From assembly GCF_003071065.1 (NCBI RefSeq), contig NZ_QCXX01000008.1:186001-250000 (forward strand): a stretch of DNA of 64,000 nt, read 5' to 3'. A program made the position numbers and the translations under genes. The notes beneath the pieces are model-generated. The model saw only the letters and a list, made by a program, of their open reading frames with translations. It searched no databases and was not told the origin of the DNA. Source of the stretch: Sphingobacterium athyrii. GTDB taxonomy: Bacteria; Bacteroidota; Bacteroidia; Sphingobacteriales; Sphingobacteriaceae. Positions 34,047 through 41,920 of the stretch are shown one piece after another (positions within the stretch are counted from its first letter, which is position 1; each line of letters starts with the position of its first letter).

Positions 34047-34232
34047 GCCAAAATTTCTGCCAAAAAGAAATTTTAGCCATCTCTCAAACGGCTTCGAAAA
34101 CATCCCTGTCTGCAAAATTTCAATTAAGATCAACCAGAATAAACCTGTTTGTAATCAACTCATTGAACATAAAAACACCGGTAAGATGATTTTTTCATCC
34201 CTGTCAGAGGCAAGCAAGAGTATACTAAAAAT

Positions 34233-34264
34233 CAAAAAGAGCAGACTTTCATCCGCTCTTTTGC
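34233..34264 (-). terminator. Terminator of the mutY-ssb unit
   Basis: AAAAGAGC / GCTCTTTT stem with a partly paired loop region and T run on the minus strand, about 60 bp after the ssb stop. The rest of the gap to pheS (34047-34232) shows no recognisable feature. Confidence 0.7.
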
Positions 34265-34324
34265 TCATAACTATATAATGTAAAATAATATCCGCTCAAT
34301 ATTCAAAGCTACTTTCGAGTTCGA

Positions 34325-34783
34325 TTAAAATGGAAGCGGATTATCTTCCTGATCATTTTCGGTAAAATCAACTTCGATTTCTTTATCTTCGGCCTTCTGC
34401 GCCGGGGTGCTTGCAACATTTCCCGTATTAGCAGTTCCAGCTGGTTCAAAATCCGATTTGCGTCCCAAAAGAGTAAATGTCTCAGCAACCACCTCAGTAG
34501 CATAACGTCTGATACCCTCTTTATCTTCGTAGGTACGCGTACGTAATCGACCTTCGATATAGACCAATTTGCCCTTAGTAAGGTATTTTACCGCCACATC
34601 TGCCAAACCGCGCCACATGACAATATTGTGCCACTCGGTTTGTTCGACCCGTTTTCCGTCCTTGTTATACGTTTCTGAAGTTGCCAATGGGAAACTGGCA
34701 ACGGAGACATTGCCTTCTAAATATCGAATTTCGGGGTCTTTTCCAAGGTGTCCCACTAAAATAACTTTGTTAACTCCTGACAT
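34325..34783 (-). CDS. ssb: Single-stranded DNA-binding protein
   Basis: 152-aa SSB. OB-fold residues about 1-110 (NKVILVGHLGKDPEIRYLEG, ETEWHNIVMWRGLADVA with Gln for the first Glu, YIEGRLRTRTYEDKEG), a disordered Ala/Thr/Asn linker and an acidic C-terminal tip ending DNPLPF, a variant of the usual DDIPF that recruits partner proteins. It starts 19 bp after the mutY stop, so the two DNA-maintenance genes are likely cotranscribed. Confidence 0.95.
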   Translation of the reverse strand: MSGVNKVILVGHLGKDPEIRYLEGNVSVASFPLATSETYNKDGKRVEQTEWHNIVMWRGLADVAVKYLTKGKLVYIEGRLRTRTYEDKEGIRRYATEVVAETFTLLGRKSDFEPAGTANTGNVASTPAQKAEDKEIEVDFTENDQEDNPLPF

Positions 34784-34802
34784 AATTTAAAAGCATAAAT
34801 GG

Positions 34803-35852
34803 TTAAAAATTGGATCTTTCCAAAAAGGTAAAGATCAACTTGTGTTTAGCTAATTTATCTAAATCTTTTAAAAATACATAATCCCAATTGGATTTTTTTT
34901 GTTTTAGACCGCCCTTTAACTGCACTTCAAAGAATGTCGCATAAATATTCTGATGGCTCAGAATATGTTTAGTTTGTTTTTGCAGGAGTTTGATCTCCGC
35001 CTTTTCCCCAAAATACCGGACAAATTGCTCATCTATAAGAATCTCCGGTATCGTTAAAGTCCGATCGGACTCGACCAGGGGAAACTCATATAAATTCTGC
35101 CAGACATCGCCTTCTCCCCGCTTTGACATCAAAATTTGCGCTTCGTCTTTAAGGATAAAATAATTAAAATACCGTTCTCTGCTGGCCTTGCCCTTAAGTT
35201 TAACAGGCAGTCGGTCGACTTCCCCTTGGCGAATGGCATAACATGATGTATTAAACATACAAGTAATACACAAGGGTTGTTTTGGCTTACAATGAGTGGC
35301 CCCAAAGTCCATGATAGCTTGATTGTATAACGCCGGATGGTCTTGATCTAAATTCTCCTGAGCGATAGCCGTAAAAATTTTCTTTCCCTCAGTAGAATTG
35401 ATCGCTGTATCTATTCCATAGTATCTCGATAGCACACGAAACACATTCCCATCCAGTACAGCCTGAGCCTCATTATTGGCAAAAGATGATATTGCGGCAG
35501 CTGTATATTCGCCTACACCGGGAAGTTTTAGCAGCGTTTTATAGTCCACGGGAAAAATGCCGTTATATTCGTCACGGACAATTCGTGCAGCCTTATGCAT
35601 ATTTCGTCCCCTTGAATAATAACCTAGTCCCTGCCAAAGGTGTAAAATATCGTCTTCCTCCGCATTGGCAAAGTCAACGACAGTCTCAAACCGTTCCACA
35701 AATCGTAAATAGTAGGGCATGCCTTGTTCTACCCGAGTCTGTTGCAGGATAATCTCCGAAAGCCATATCTTATAGGCATCTTTTGTTTCCCGCCATGGTA
35801 AATCACGCTTATGTTGTTGATACCAGGCCTGCAATTCCGCACCAAATGTCAT
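34803..35852 (-). CDS. mutY: A/G-specific adenine glycosylase
   Basis: Removes adenine mispaired with 8-oxoguanine or guanine; 349 aa. HhH-GPD domain with the catalytic Glu in LSEIILQQTRVEQG, helix-hairpin-helix LLKLPGVGEYTAAAIS and catalytic Asp in VLDGNVFRVLSRY. The [4Fe-4S] ligands follow CX6CX2CX5C (CKPKQPLCITCMFNTSC). The C-terminal NUDIX-like domain (residues about 225-345) reads 8-oxoG. Met at 35852 chosen because family members begin near FGAELQAWYQQHKRDLPW. Confidence 0.95.
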   Translation of the reverse strand: MTFGAELQAWYQQHKRDLPWRETKDAYKIWLSEIILQQTRVEQGMPYYLRFVERFETVVDFANAEEDDILHLWQGLGYYSRGRNMHKAARIVRDEYNGIFPVDYKTLLKLPGVGEYTAAAISSFANNEAQAVLDGNVFRVLSRYYGIDTAINSTEGKKIFTAIAQENLDQDHPALYNQAIMDFGATHCKPKQPLCITCMFNTSCYAIRQGEVDRLPVKLKGKASRERYFNYFILKDEAQILMSKRGEGDVWQNLYEFPLVESDRTLTIPEILIDEQFVRYFGEKAEIKLLQKQTKHILSHQNIYATFFEVQLKGGLKQKKSNWDYVFLKDLDKLAKHKLIFTFLERSNF

Positions 35853-35958
35853 AACAACAAAAATGCACAATTTTTCAGCATTTTCAAGCAGCGCGCAAAC
35901 AAAGATCGGCTGCCGCTAACAAATCAAAACCTGAAACAAGCATTCCAATACTCACCTC

Positions 35959-36438
35959 TTATTTTTTCGCATTGCGAAGCGATGTAATCTGTTCATCCGG
36001 TTCCAAAATGGCATTCTCCAAAGCAATGGAACCATTATATTTTTCTTTTAAAGCCTGATACAACCGCCCATCATAGGAGACAGCAAAGCGTCCATCTGCT
36101 TTCAGATAAACAGGCAAATGACGATTGCCTACATCAAAACAAAATTCGCCGACCATGGAAAGATCCTGACTGTCAAGCAATACACAAAGACAAGGCAAAA
36201 TATTGACCTGTATAAACAGATCATCGCTATGATAGATACATTGTCCCGACTGTAGGGCCGTACTGTCATCCCGCTGTATCTTGACCGTGTTGCCCTTACG
36301 CGTTTTTCGATGGATAACGCGTTTATTTACTTCAAAGTAGGAAAGATCCAAAATATCCGATTCACGATTGAATTTAACATGCTCAAAATTGAGAATGGAC
36401 TCAATGAGGATTTCTGTCGGCTCTTTCGATTTACGCAT
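35959..36438 (-). CDS. ureE: Second UreE-like urease nickel metallochaperone
   Basis: 159 aa, a paralog of the UreE at 38833-39327. The metal-binding-domain signature FDVGNRHLPVYL carries the family Ni-binding His (His107). An N-terminal peptide-binding-like domain precedes it. A CxC pair in ILPCLC (Cys83, Cys85) is shared with the other copy. No His-rich tail. It overlaps the ureD stop by 8 bp, so it is the last gene of the urease operon. Having two ureE genes in one operon is unusual; this copy is the more divergent of the two (N-terminal half barely recognisable), so it could have a modified role. Confidence 0.8.
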   Translation of the reverse strand: MRKSKEPTEILIESILNFEHVKFNRESDILDLSYFEVNKRVIHRKTRKGNTVKIQRDDSTALQSGQCIYHSDDLFIQVNILPCLCVLLDSQDLSMVGEFCFDVGNRHLPVYLKADGRFAVSYDGRLYQALKEKYNGSIALENAILEPDEQITSLRNAKK

Positions 36439-37387
36439 ATTTCAGTCCTTCCTCTGTTTTATTTTTGCTTGCCCTCCTTTTCCGCGGACTGGCTGCGCTT
36501 TTCTTTTCAGCAACAGCTATTTCTGTCACAACTGTTCCCGCCACAACTGGCGAAAGCTCAGCCCCTACATTTTCGATAACTTCAACTTCTTTTGACTCCG
36601 ACAGTTTATGCATGGTAAAGTCCCAGCACAGTTGCCCTAACATTTGCAGAAAATCATAGAGCAACTCACCGTCAGAACCCAGCGCCCGAAGGATAACTAC
36701 ATCCGATGAAGCCTGTGTAAACCCATAAGAGATATCATTATATTCTACAGTCAATATTTCATCAAGCTCATTCTTTAATTCCTGAGCGAAAAGAGCGGAA
36801 AATAAAAAGGTCGCCTGATGGGTGTAGCCTTCAAAGAACAGCATTTTTTGGATGGGCTGCATTTTTGGTTGCAACAGCTGATTATCAATAAAAACCAGTT
36901 TTCCAGATCTGAAAATCTTAGTCTGTGTATGCAATCGGTCAAATTCAAATGCTTCTTTCATATAAATCCGCCCGACACTGATGATATCACCCCACATCAA
37001 AACCGCATCTTCGGCCAGATGAATATGATTGGTCGCCTTGAATATAGAGTCTTTAAAAGGCGTGACCGGATGTGGGATGTAATGCAATATCCCCCCCGAT
37101 GCAACCTGTACATCTGTATGCTGGCTGGCACCCGTTTTCATCGGGTGCAATTTATTGAAAGACTGCGTAAACAGCTTTAATTGGGCCTCTTCCTTTACAT
37201 GGACATCAATATGAAGATGATCTGTATCCATAATACCGGGTGATGCACTCATGATAATCATTTCCAGATGGTCAGTTAGATTCACTGCTCCATAATGGGT
37301 CAATTTATAAGGCGCATTGTGATAGCTTTCTTTCAGCCTGCTTCTACCTTCCTCTTTGGCTACATTTAATACTATCTTACTATCCAT
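36431..37387 (-). CDS. ureD: Urease accessory protein UreD (UreH)
   Basis: 318-aa scaffold that docks UreF/UreG on apo-urease for nickel insertion. Family features: NAPYKLTHYGAVNL near the N-terminus, the MIMSASPGIMDTDHLHIDV segment and ASGGILHYIPHPVTPFKDS. It ends with an extra basic tail of roughly 45 residues (containing SPRKRRASKNK) that typical UreD proteins lack. A run of seven C (G on the coding strand) lies at 37091-37097. It starts 12 bp after ureG and overlaps the second ureE by 8 bp. Confidence 0.9.
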   Translation of the reverse strand: MDSKIVLNVAKEEGRSRLKESYHNAPYKLTHYGAVNLTDHLEMIIMSASPGIMDTDHLHIDVHVKEEAQLKLFTQSFNKLHPMKTGASQHTDVQVASGGILHYIPHPVTPFKDSIFKATNHIHLAEDAVLMWGDIISVGRIYMKEAFEFDRLHTQTKIFRSGKLVFIDNQLLQPKMQPIQKMLFFEGYTHQATFLFSALFAQELKNELDEILTVEYNDISYGFTQASSDVVILRALGSDGELLYDFLQMLGQLCWDFTMHKLSESKEVEVIENVGAELSPVVAGTVVTEIAVAEKKSAASPRKRRASKNKTEEGLKYA

Positions 37388-37399
37388 ATCCTATTGTTT

Positions 37400-38029
37400 T
37401 TAGCCTACTTGTTCTAATAAAGCGTACTCTTTGATCCATTTCTTTACGTCTTCCAATCCTTCTAATGTCATCAGATTCGTGAAAATAAAAGGACGTTCTC
37501 CACGCATGCGCAATGTATCCCGGCGCATGACCTCCAAATCTGCGTGTACATAGGGTGCCAAATCAATTTTATTGATCAATAATAAGTCTGAGCGTGTGAT
37601 ACCCGGCCCACCTTTGCGCGGCATTTTTTCTCCTTCGGCAACATCAAGAACAAAGATGGTTAAATCCGCTAGATCAGGACTGAATGTTGCTGTCAGGTTA
37701 TCCCCTCCACTTTCAACAAAAATAAGCTCCACATCCTCAAAACGACCAGCCAATTCTTCCACAGCTTCAATATTCATTGATGCATCCTCACGGATCGCCG
37801 TATGTGGACATCCGCCGGTCTCTACACCAATAATGCGTTCAGCCGGGAGTGCCGAATTTTGCTGCAGATACATCGCATCTTCACGTGTATAAATATCATT
37901 TGTAACAACACATATGCTGTAATCTGCAGACATCGAACGTGTCAATCGTTCGATCAAAGCAGTCTTGCCCGATCCAACAGGTCCGGCAACACCAATTTTC
38001 ACATAATTTCTTTTTGACGTCTTTTTCAT
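37400..38029 (-). CDS. ureG: Urease accessory GTPase UreG
   Basis: 209-aa SIMIBI GTPase that delivers nickel to the urease active site. P-loop VAGPVGSGKTALIERL near residue 15; conserved VETGGCPHTAIREDASMN with the CPH nickel-binding motif; ESGGDNLTATFSPDLAD; and the guanine-specificity LLINKIDLAPYV. The ATG at 38029 was chosen because UreG proteins start directly before RNYVKIGVAGPVG; a longer frame from 38104 exists. It leaves a 115-bp gap after ureF, the largest gap inside the operon, where no signal was recognised. Confidence 0.95.
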   Translation of the reverse strand: MKKTSKRNYVKIGVAGPVGSGKTALIERLTRSMSADYSICVVTNDIYTREDAMYLQQNSALPAERIIGVETGGCPHTAIREDASMNIEAVEELAGRFEDVELIFVESGGDNLTATFSPDLADLTIFVLDVAEGEKMPRKGGPGITRSDLLLINKIDLAPYVHADLEVMRRDTLRMRGERPFIFTNLMTLEGLEDVKKWIKEYALLEQVG

Positions 38030-38144
38030 CCGTATAATTTTTTTCACATTATTTTTTCCATCGATTAGATGAAATTTACTACGCTTAAAATTTAACTCAC
38101 TCAATCAGATAAAATAAATTTTAAGTATAAACAGTAATCTTGCT

Positions 38145-38831
38145 TTACGATATATAGATACGTGTATATAACTTTTCATGTTGCATACAGCGGATATCCT
38201 GCGCGATACAACAATTACCGATTAAATCCTCTTCTAACGCTGGTTGCGCAGCAACCAACTTGTTGATCAATGGCTGCAACTTAAACAGAATCTGCTGTGC
38301 ATCCATCTGACTAATAGGGACCAGTTTTGCGCAGTTGGTCATAATACCATTGAGTGAATTATAATAAAATGCGCTCAGTGCATCTGTATAACTAATTCCC
38401 TGTGCATGTGCAAACATGGCAAATGCCATGGCGTAATGCCCATGCAGTTCTTGGGTGTTTATTGCTTTTAAATAAGCTGAACATCGTTTAACCGGCTGCA
38501 GTTTTTCAGTCAGTTTCAAAAAACGTATTCCTAGTTTTTTACTTGCATCCCGAATTTCATAAGGCGCTTTAAAGGCTGTGATCAAGGCATCTAATTCTGC
38601 TACCTTTTTCTTTGTTGCCTTTGTCTCGCATAACTGCCATGTCTTATGAAAAAAGGCCGCATCATTGTAATAGAAGCTATGTTCCAATAAAGTCTGCGCG
38701 TACTCTTTGGCAGTTTTCGAGTCATGTACGAGACCTTTGGTTATATAGGTTTCCAATCCATAGGAATGTGTGAATCCTCCAATCGGAAAAACGGAATCAT
38801 TGATCTGCATCAATGTCAACAATGGATTCAT
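38145..38831 (-). CDS. ureF: Urease accessory protein UreF
   Basis: 228-aa all-helical activator of UreG in the UreDFG complex. Typical start LLTLMQINDSVFPIGGFTHSYGLE, then TYITKGLVHD, and HGHYAMAFAMFAHAQG near residue 145. Starts 1 bp after the ureE stop, so the two are translationally close. Confidence 0.92.
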   Translation of the reverse strand: MNPLLTLMQINDSVFPIGGFTHSYGLETYITKGLVHDSKTAKEYAQTLLEHSFYYNDAAFFHKTWQLCETKATKKKVAELDALITAFKAPYEIRDASKKLGIRFLKLTEKLQPVKRCSAYLKAINTQELHGHYAMAFAMFAHAQGISYTDALSAFYYNSLNGIMTNCAKLVPISQMDAQQILFKLQPLINKLVAAQPALEEDLIGNCCIAQDIRCMQHEKLYTRIYIS

Positions 38832-38832
38832 A

Positions 38833-39327
38833 TTATACCCCCTTTGCTAGTGTGATTTTATTTTGCACTACGGCATACTGATGGATGCGCAATGTATGCG
38901 TGCGTTCGATTACCCGTGACTCTTGCGTTGGTGCAAATCCCGCCCGCTGTAATTGTTCCCACAGCGGATTTTCGTAAGCCGCTATGATTTCATGAGCTGC
39001 GTTGATAAAAACTGGGATATGTTTATTGCCTATTTCTAAACATATTCTTGCCATATCCAATACATTTTTTGGTCGTACGACCAAACAAGGACAGGGCAAT
39101 ATTCGGACAACGATACGGAACTCCTCTGCTTCAAACAGGACATCACCATCAAACAAAGAGTCTTCACCCAGGTTTTTAAATCCGATCTCCCGGCCTTGAA
39201 CGGTAAATCCCCGAATGACACGCCGCTCAGTATCAAACCATTCAAGCTCTAAAAAATCGAGTTCTCTAGCATCATGCTCCTTGCCAGCTGCCCAAATATT
39301 GCCTTTAACGTCTCTTGCTAAAATCAT
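38833..39327 (-). CDS. ureE: Urease nickel metallochaperone UreE
   Basis: 164 aa. N-terminal peptide-binding domain followed by the metal-binding domain with CLEIGNKHIPVFI, whose His103 is the family Ni ligand. A CxC pair in ILPCPC (Cys79, Cys81) is shared with the second ureE of the operon and may add metal ligands. There is no His-rich C-terminal tail. It lies 9 bp after ureC and 1 bp before ureF, in the standard position for ureE. Confidence 0.9.
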   Translation of the reverse strand: MILARDVKGNIWAAGKEHDARELDFLELEWFDTERRVIRGFTVQGREIGFKNLGEDSLFDGDVLFEAEEFRIVVRILPCPCLVVRPKNVLDMARICLEIGNKHIPVFINAAHEIIAAYENPLWEQLQRAGFAPTQESRVIERTHTLRIHQYAVVQNKITLAKGV

Positions 39328-39336
39328 ATATTCAAA

Positions 39337-41187
39337 TTAGAACAGGAAGTAACGTTGTGCCATCGGAAGTTCGCTCAACGGCTCACAAGTCGCTAACACA
39401 CCATCCACTGTTACTTCATACGTTTCTGGATTGACCACGATATTAGGGGTAGCATGGTTATGTACCATATCCTTTTTCATCACTGTACGACAACCTTCTA
39501 CTGGCAAACATTTACGTGATAAATTCAATTTCTGGATATTTCCATTCTCCAGCGATATTTTTGAAACGAAGTTAAAACACAGTCTTGACACCGCTTTACC
39601 ATAATTTCCGAACATCGGCCGGTATATAATTGGCTGTGGTGTAGGAATGGACGCATTTGCATCCCCCATTTTCGCACCTAGGATCATACCGCCTTTGATT
39701 ATCATTTCTGGCTTCACACCGAATAATTCGGGTTTCCATAAGATCAGATCGGCATATTTACCTGTTTCAATAGATCCGATATATTTATCAATACCATGCG
39801 CTTTTGCAGGATTGATTGTAAATTTGGACACATAACGTTTTACACGGAAGTTGTCATTATCTTTACCCTTATCCTCAGCTAACGGCCCACGTTGAATTTT
39901 CATCTTATGTGCGGTTTGGAATGTACGAGAGATCACCTCCCCCACACGCCCCATCGCCTGACTATCCGAACTCATAATGGAGAATACCCCCATATCCTGA
40001 AGAATGTCCTCAGCAGCAATTGTCTGTGGACGGATACGTGAATCAGCGAAAGCAACGTCTTCTTTTACATTTCTATCCAGGTGATGACAGACCATCAACA
40101 TATCCAGATGTTCCTCTGCAGTATTCACTGTAAACGGTTTTGTCGGATTGGTAGATGCAGGAAGGATATTTGGATACATCGCTATTTTGATGATATCAGG
40201 TGCGTGACCACCACCAGCTCCTTCGGTGTGGAAGGTATGAATAACACGACCGTCGATGGCAGCAACAGTATCTTCCAAGAAACCAGCTTCATTCAATGTA
40301 TCTGTGTGTATAGCCACCTGTACGTCATACTTATCAGCAACTTTTAACGCGGCATCGATTGTTGCAGGTGTAGCACCCCAGTCTTCGTGGATTTTCACCC
40401 CCAATGCACCAGCTTCAATTTGCTCTTCGATCGGCTTTGTTGTCGAAACGTTACCTTTACCGAAGAAACCAACGTTGATCGGTAAGTTTTCAAACGCTTC
40501 AAACATACGCTCGATATACCATTTACCTGATGTAACAGTCGTCGCAAGAGTACCATCTGCTGGGCCAGCACCACCACCAATAAATGTGGTTACCCCAGAA
40601 TACAATGCGGTCTCGATCTGCTGTGGTGATATAAAGTGAATGTGCGTATCAATACCACCAGCAGTAAGAATATAACCCGCACCACCATGAACTTCGGTAG
40701 ATGCGCCGATAATCATTCCTTTGGTGACACCATCCTGTACGTCAGGATTACCTGCTTTTCCGATACCAACGATTTTCCCGTCTTTGATACCAATGTCACC
40801 CTTCACGATACCCCAATGGTCAATAATGATCACATTGGTAATACAAAAATCCAATACGTCTTCATCGCGCAATGCACGGGCAGATTGTCCCATACCGTCA
40901 CGGATCGTTTTACCCCCACCGAATTTATTCTCTTCGCCATATACGTTGAAATCTTTTTCAATTTCTATAAACAGCTCCGTATCAGCTAAACGCACTTTAT
41001 CACCCGTTGTCGGGCCAAAAAGAGCAGCATATTTCTCTCTAGGGATATAAAGCTCCCCATCAATATATTTAACAGATGATTTATCTAAACCTAGTTTATC
41101 TAAACCAAGCGCATGTAGACCAACGGTAGAACCCAATGCAGTGAGTCCTACAACCTTAATCCATTCGCGTCTATTCCATCCTCCCAT
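39337..41187 (-). CDS. ureC: Urease alpha subunit with N-terminal Tat-type signal extension
   Basis: Catalytic subunit of urease (urea to ammonia and carbamate). 616 aa versus about 567 usual. All active-site residues are present at a constant +48 offset from Klebsiella numbering: His182/His184 in GIDTHIHFI, the carbamylated Lys265 in ALGVKIHEDWG, His in VAIHTDTLNE and FHTEGAGGGH, the flap MVCHHL and Asp in SSDSQAMGR. The extra N-terminus has a twin-arginine motif NRREWIK (residues 5-11), a hydrophobic stretch (VVGLTALGSTVGL) and a linker with a tandem LGLDK repeat before the conserved YIPREKYAALFGPTTGDKV. No ATG, GTG or TTG lies in frame near the canonical start, so the extension must be translated. 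Tat export is inferred, not shown. Confidence 0.95.
   Translation of the reverse strand: MGGWNRREWIKVVGLTALGSTVGLHALGLDKLGLDKSSVKYIDGELYIPREKYAALFGPTTGDKVRLADTELFIEIEKDFNVYGEENKFGGGKTIRDGMGQSARALRDEDVLDFCITNVIIIDHWGIVKGDIGIKDGKIVGIGKAGNPDVQDGVTKGMIIGASTEVHGGAGYILTAGGIDTHIHFISPQQIETALYSGVTTFIGGGAGPADGTLATTVTSGKWYIERMFEAFENLPINVGFFGKGNVSTTKPIEEQIEAGALGVKIHEDWGATPATIDAALKVADKYDVQVAIHTDTLNEAGFLEDTVAAIDGRVIHTFHTEGAGGGHAPDIIKIAMYPNILPASTNPTKPFTVNTAEEHLDMLMVCHHLDRNVKEDVAFADSRIRPQTIAAEDILQDMGVFSIMSSDSQAMGRVGEVISRTFQTAHKMKIQRGPLAEDKGKDNDNFRVKRYVSKFTINPAKAHGIDKYIGSIETGKYADLILWKPELFGVKPEMIIKGGMILGAKMGDANASIPTPQPIIYRPMFGNYGKAVSRLCFNFVSKISLENGNIQKLNLSRKCLPVEGCRTVMKKDMVHNHATPNIVVNPETYEVTVDGVLATCEPLSELPMAQRYFLF
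41080..41106. repeat. 15-bp-period tandem duplication in the ureC linker
   Basis: TTTATCTAAACC occurs twice with a 15-bp period, encoding LGLDK twice at residues 27-36 of UreC, exactly between the signal-like segment and the urease domain. Confidence 0.8.
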
Positions 41188-41193
41188 GCTATA

Positions 41194-41565
41194 TTATTTA
41201 GATTGTCTGAATTTTAATTTTTTCATTTTCTCAACAGCTTTAGTTTTGACATGCTGATCAGTATACTTCCCATTTGTCAATCCATTAAATCCGTGGATTT
41301 CTTTACTCCCGCCAAATTCAACCAGAATAATGGACTTCTGTTCACCTGGTTCAAATCGTACTGCTGTACTTGCTGGAATATTCAGGCGCATGCCAAATGC
41401 CTTTTCCCGGTCAAAGGACAGCAATTTATTCACCTCAAAAAAATGATAGTGCGATCCCACCTGAATCGGTCTATCGCCCTCATTTTTTACAACAACGCTA
41501 GTGGTCCTTCGGCCCACATTTGCCTTGATCTCTTCTTTCTTTAAAATGTATTCTCCTGGAATCAT
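41194..41565 (-). CDS. ureB: Urease beta subunit
   Basis: 123-aa structural subunit of the (ABC)3 urease. Begins MIPGEYILKKEEIKANVGR; contains VGSHYHFFEVNKLLSFDREKAFG and FEPGEQKSIILVEFGG. No signal peptide of its own; if the complex is exported it would have to travel with UreC. 6 bp before ureC, 16 bp after ureA. Confidence 0.97.
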   Translation of the reverse strand: MIPGEYILKKEEIKANVGRRTTSVVVKNEGDRPIQVGSHYHFFEVNKLLSFDREKAFGMRLNIPASTAVRFEPGEQKSIILVEFGGSKEIHGFNGLTNGKYTDQHVKTKAVEKMKKLKFRQSK

Positions 41566-41581
41566 ATTATTTTAATTTTTA

Positions 41582-41884
41582 TTAACGGATAGGATCATGA
41601 ACGGTGACCAACTTGGTGCCGTCCGGAAAAGTAACCTCAATCTGCACATCATGGATCATCTCAGGGACACCTTCCATGACCTGGCTTCTTTTCAATAAGG
41701 TCGTACCATAAGACATTAAGTCAGCAACAGAGCGTCCGTCTCTTGCTTCCTCCATGATCTGCGCACTGATATAGGCAATACATTCGGGATAATTTAGTTT
41801 CACCCCACGCTTTAGTCGCTTTGCTGCCAATTCTCCTGCTAAATGCAATAGCAGCTTCTCTGTTTCTCTCGGTGTTAAACGCAT
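41582..41884 (-). CDS. ureA: Urease gamma subunit
   Basis: 100-aa structural subunit. Starts MRLTPRETEKLLLHLAGELA; contains KLNYPECIAYISAQIMEEARDG (family block, split here by domain boundary) and ends with FPDGTKLVTVHDPIR. No signal peptide. Lies 36 bp after the porin stop, so it probably belongs to the same transcript. Confidence 0.97.
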   Translation of the reverse strand: MRLTPRETEKLLLHLAGELAAKRLKRGVKLNYPECIAYISAQIMEEARDGRSVADLMSYGTTLLKRSQVMEGVPEMIHDVQIEVTFPDGTKLVTVHDPIR

Positions 41885-41920
41885 AAAAAATATCTGTTTG
41901 TTATTTTGTTAAAGGAATTA

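Noticed and set aside
39647..41050. Several long open frames antisense to ureC, groEL and other genes
   Set aside because: Shadow frames of strongly conserved genes; none shows a motif or independent promoter.
39337..41187. UreC extension as an annotation or start-codon artefact
   Set aside because: No alternative start near the canonical N-terminus; the extension is in frame, compact and starts 6 bp after ureB, as expected for a real start.
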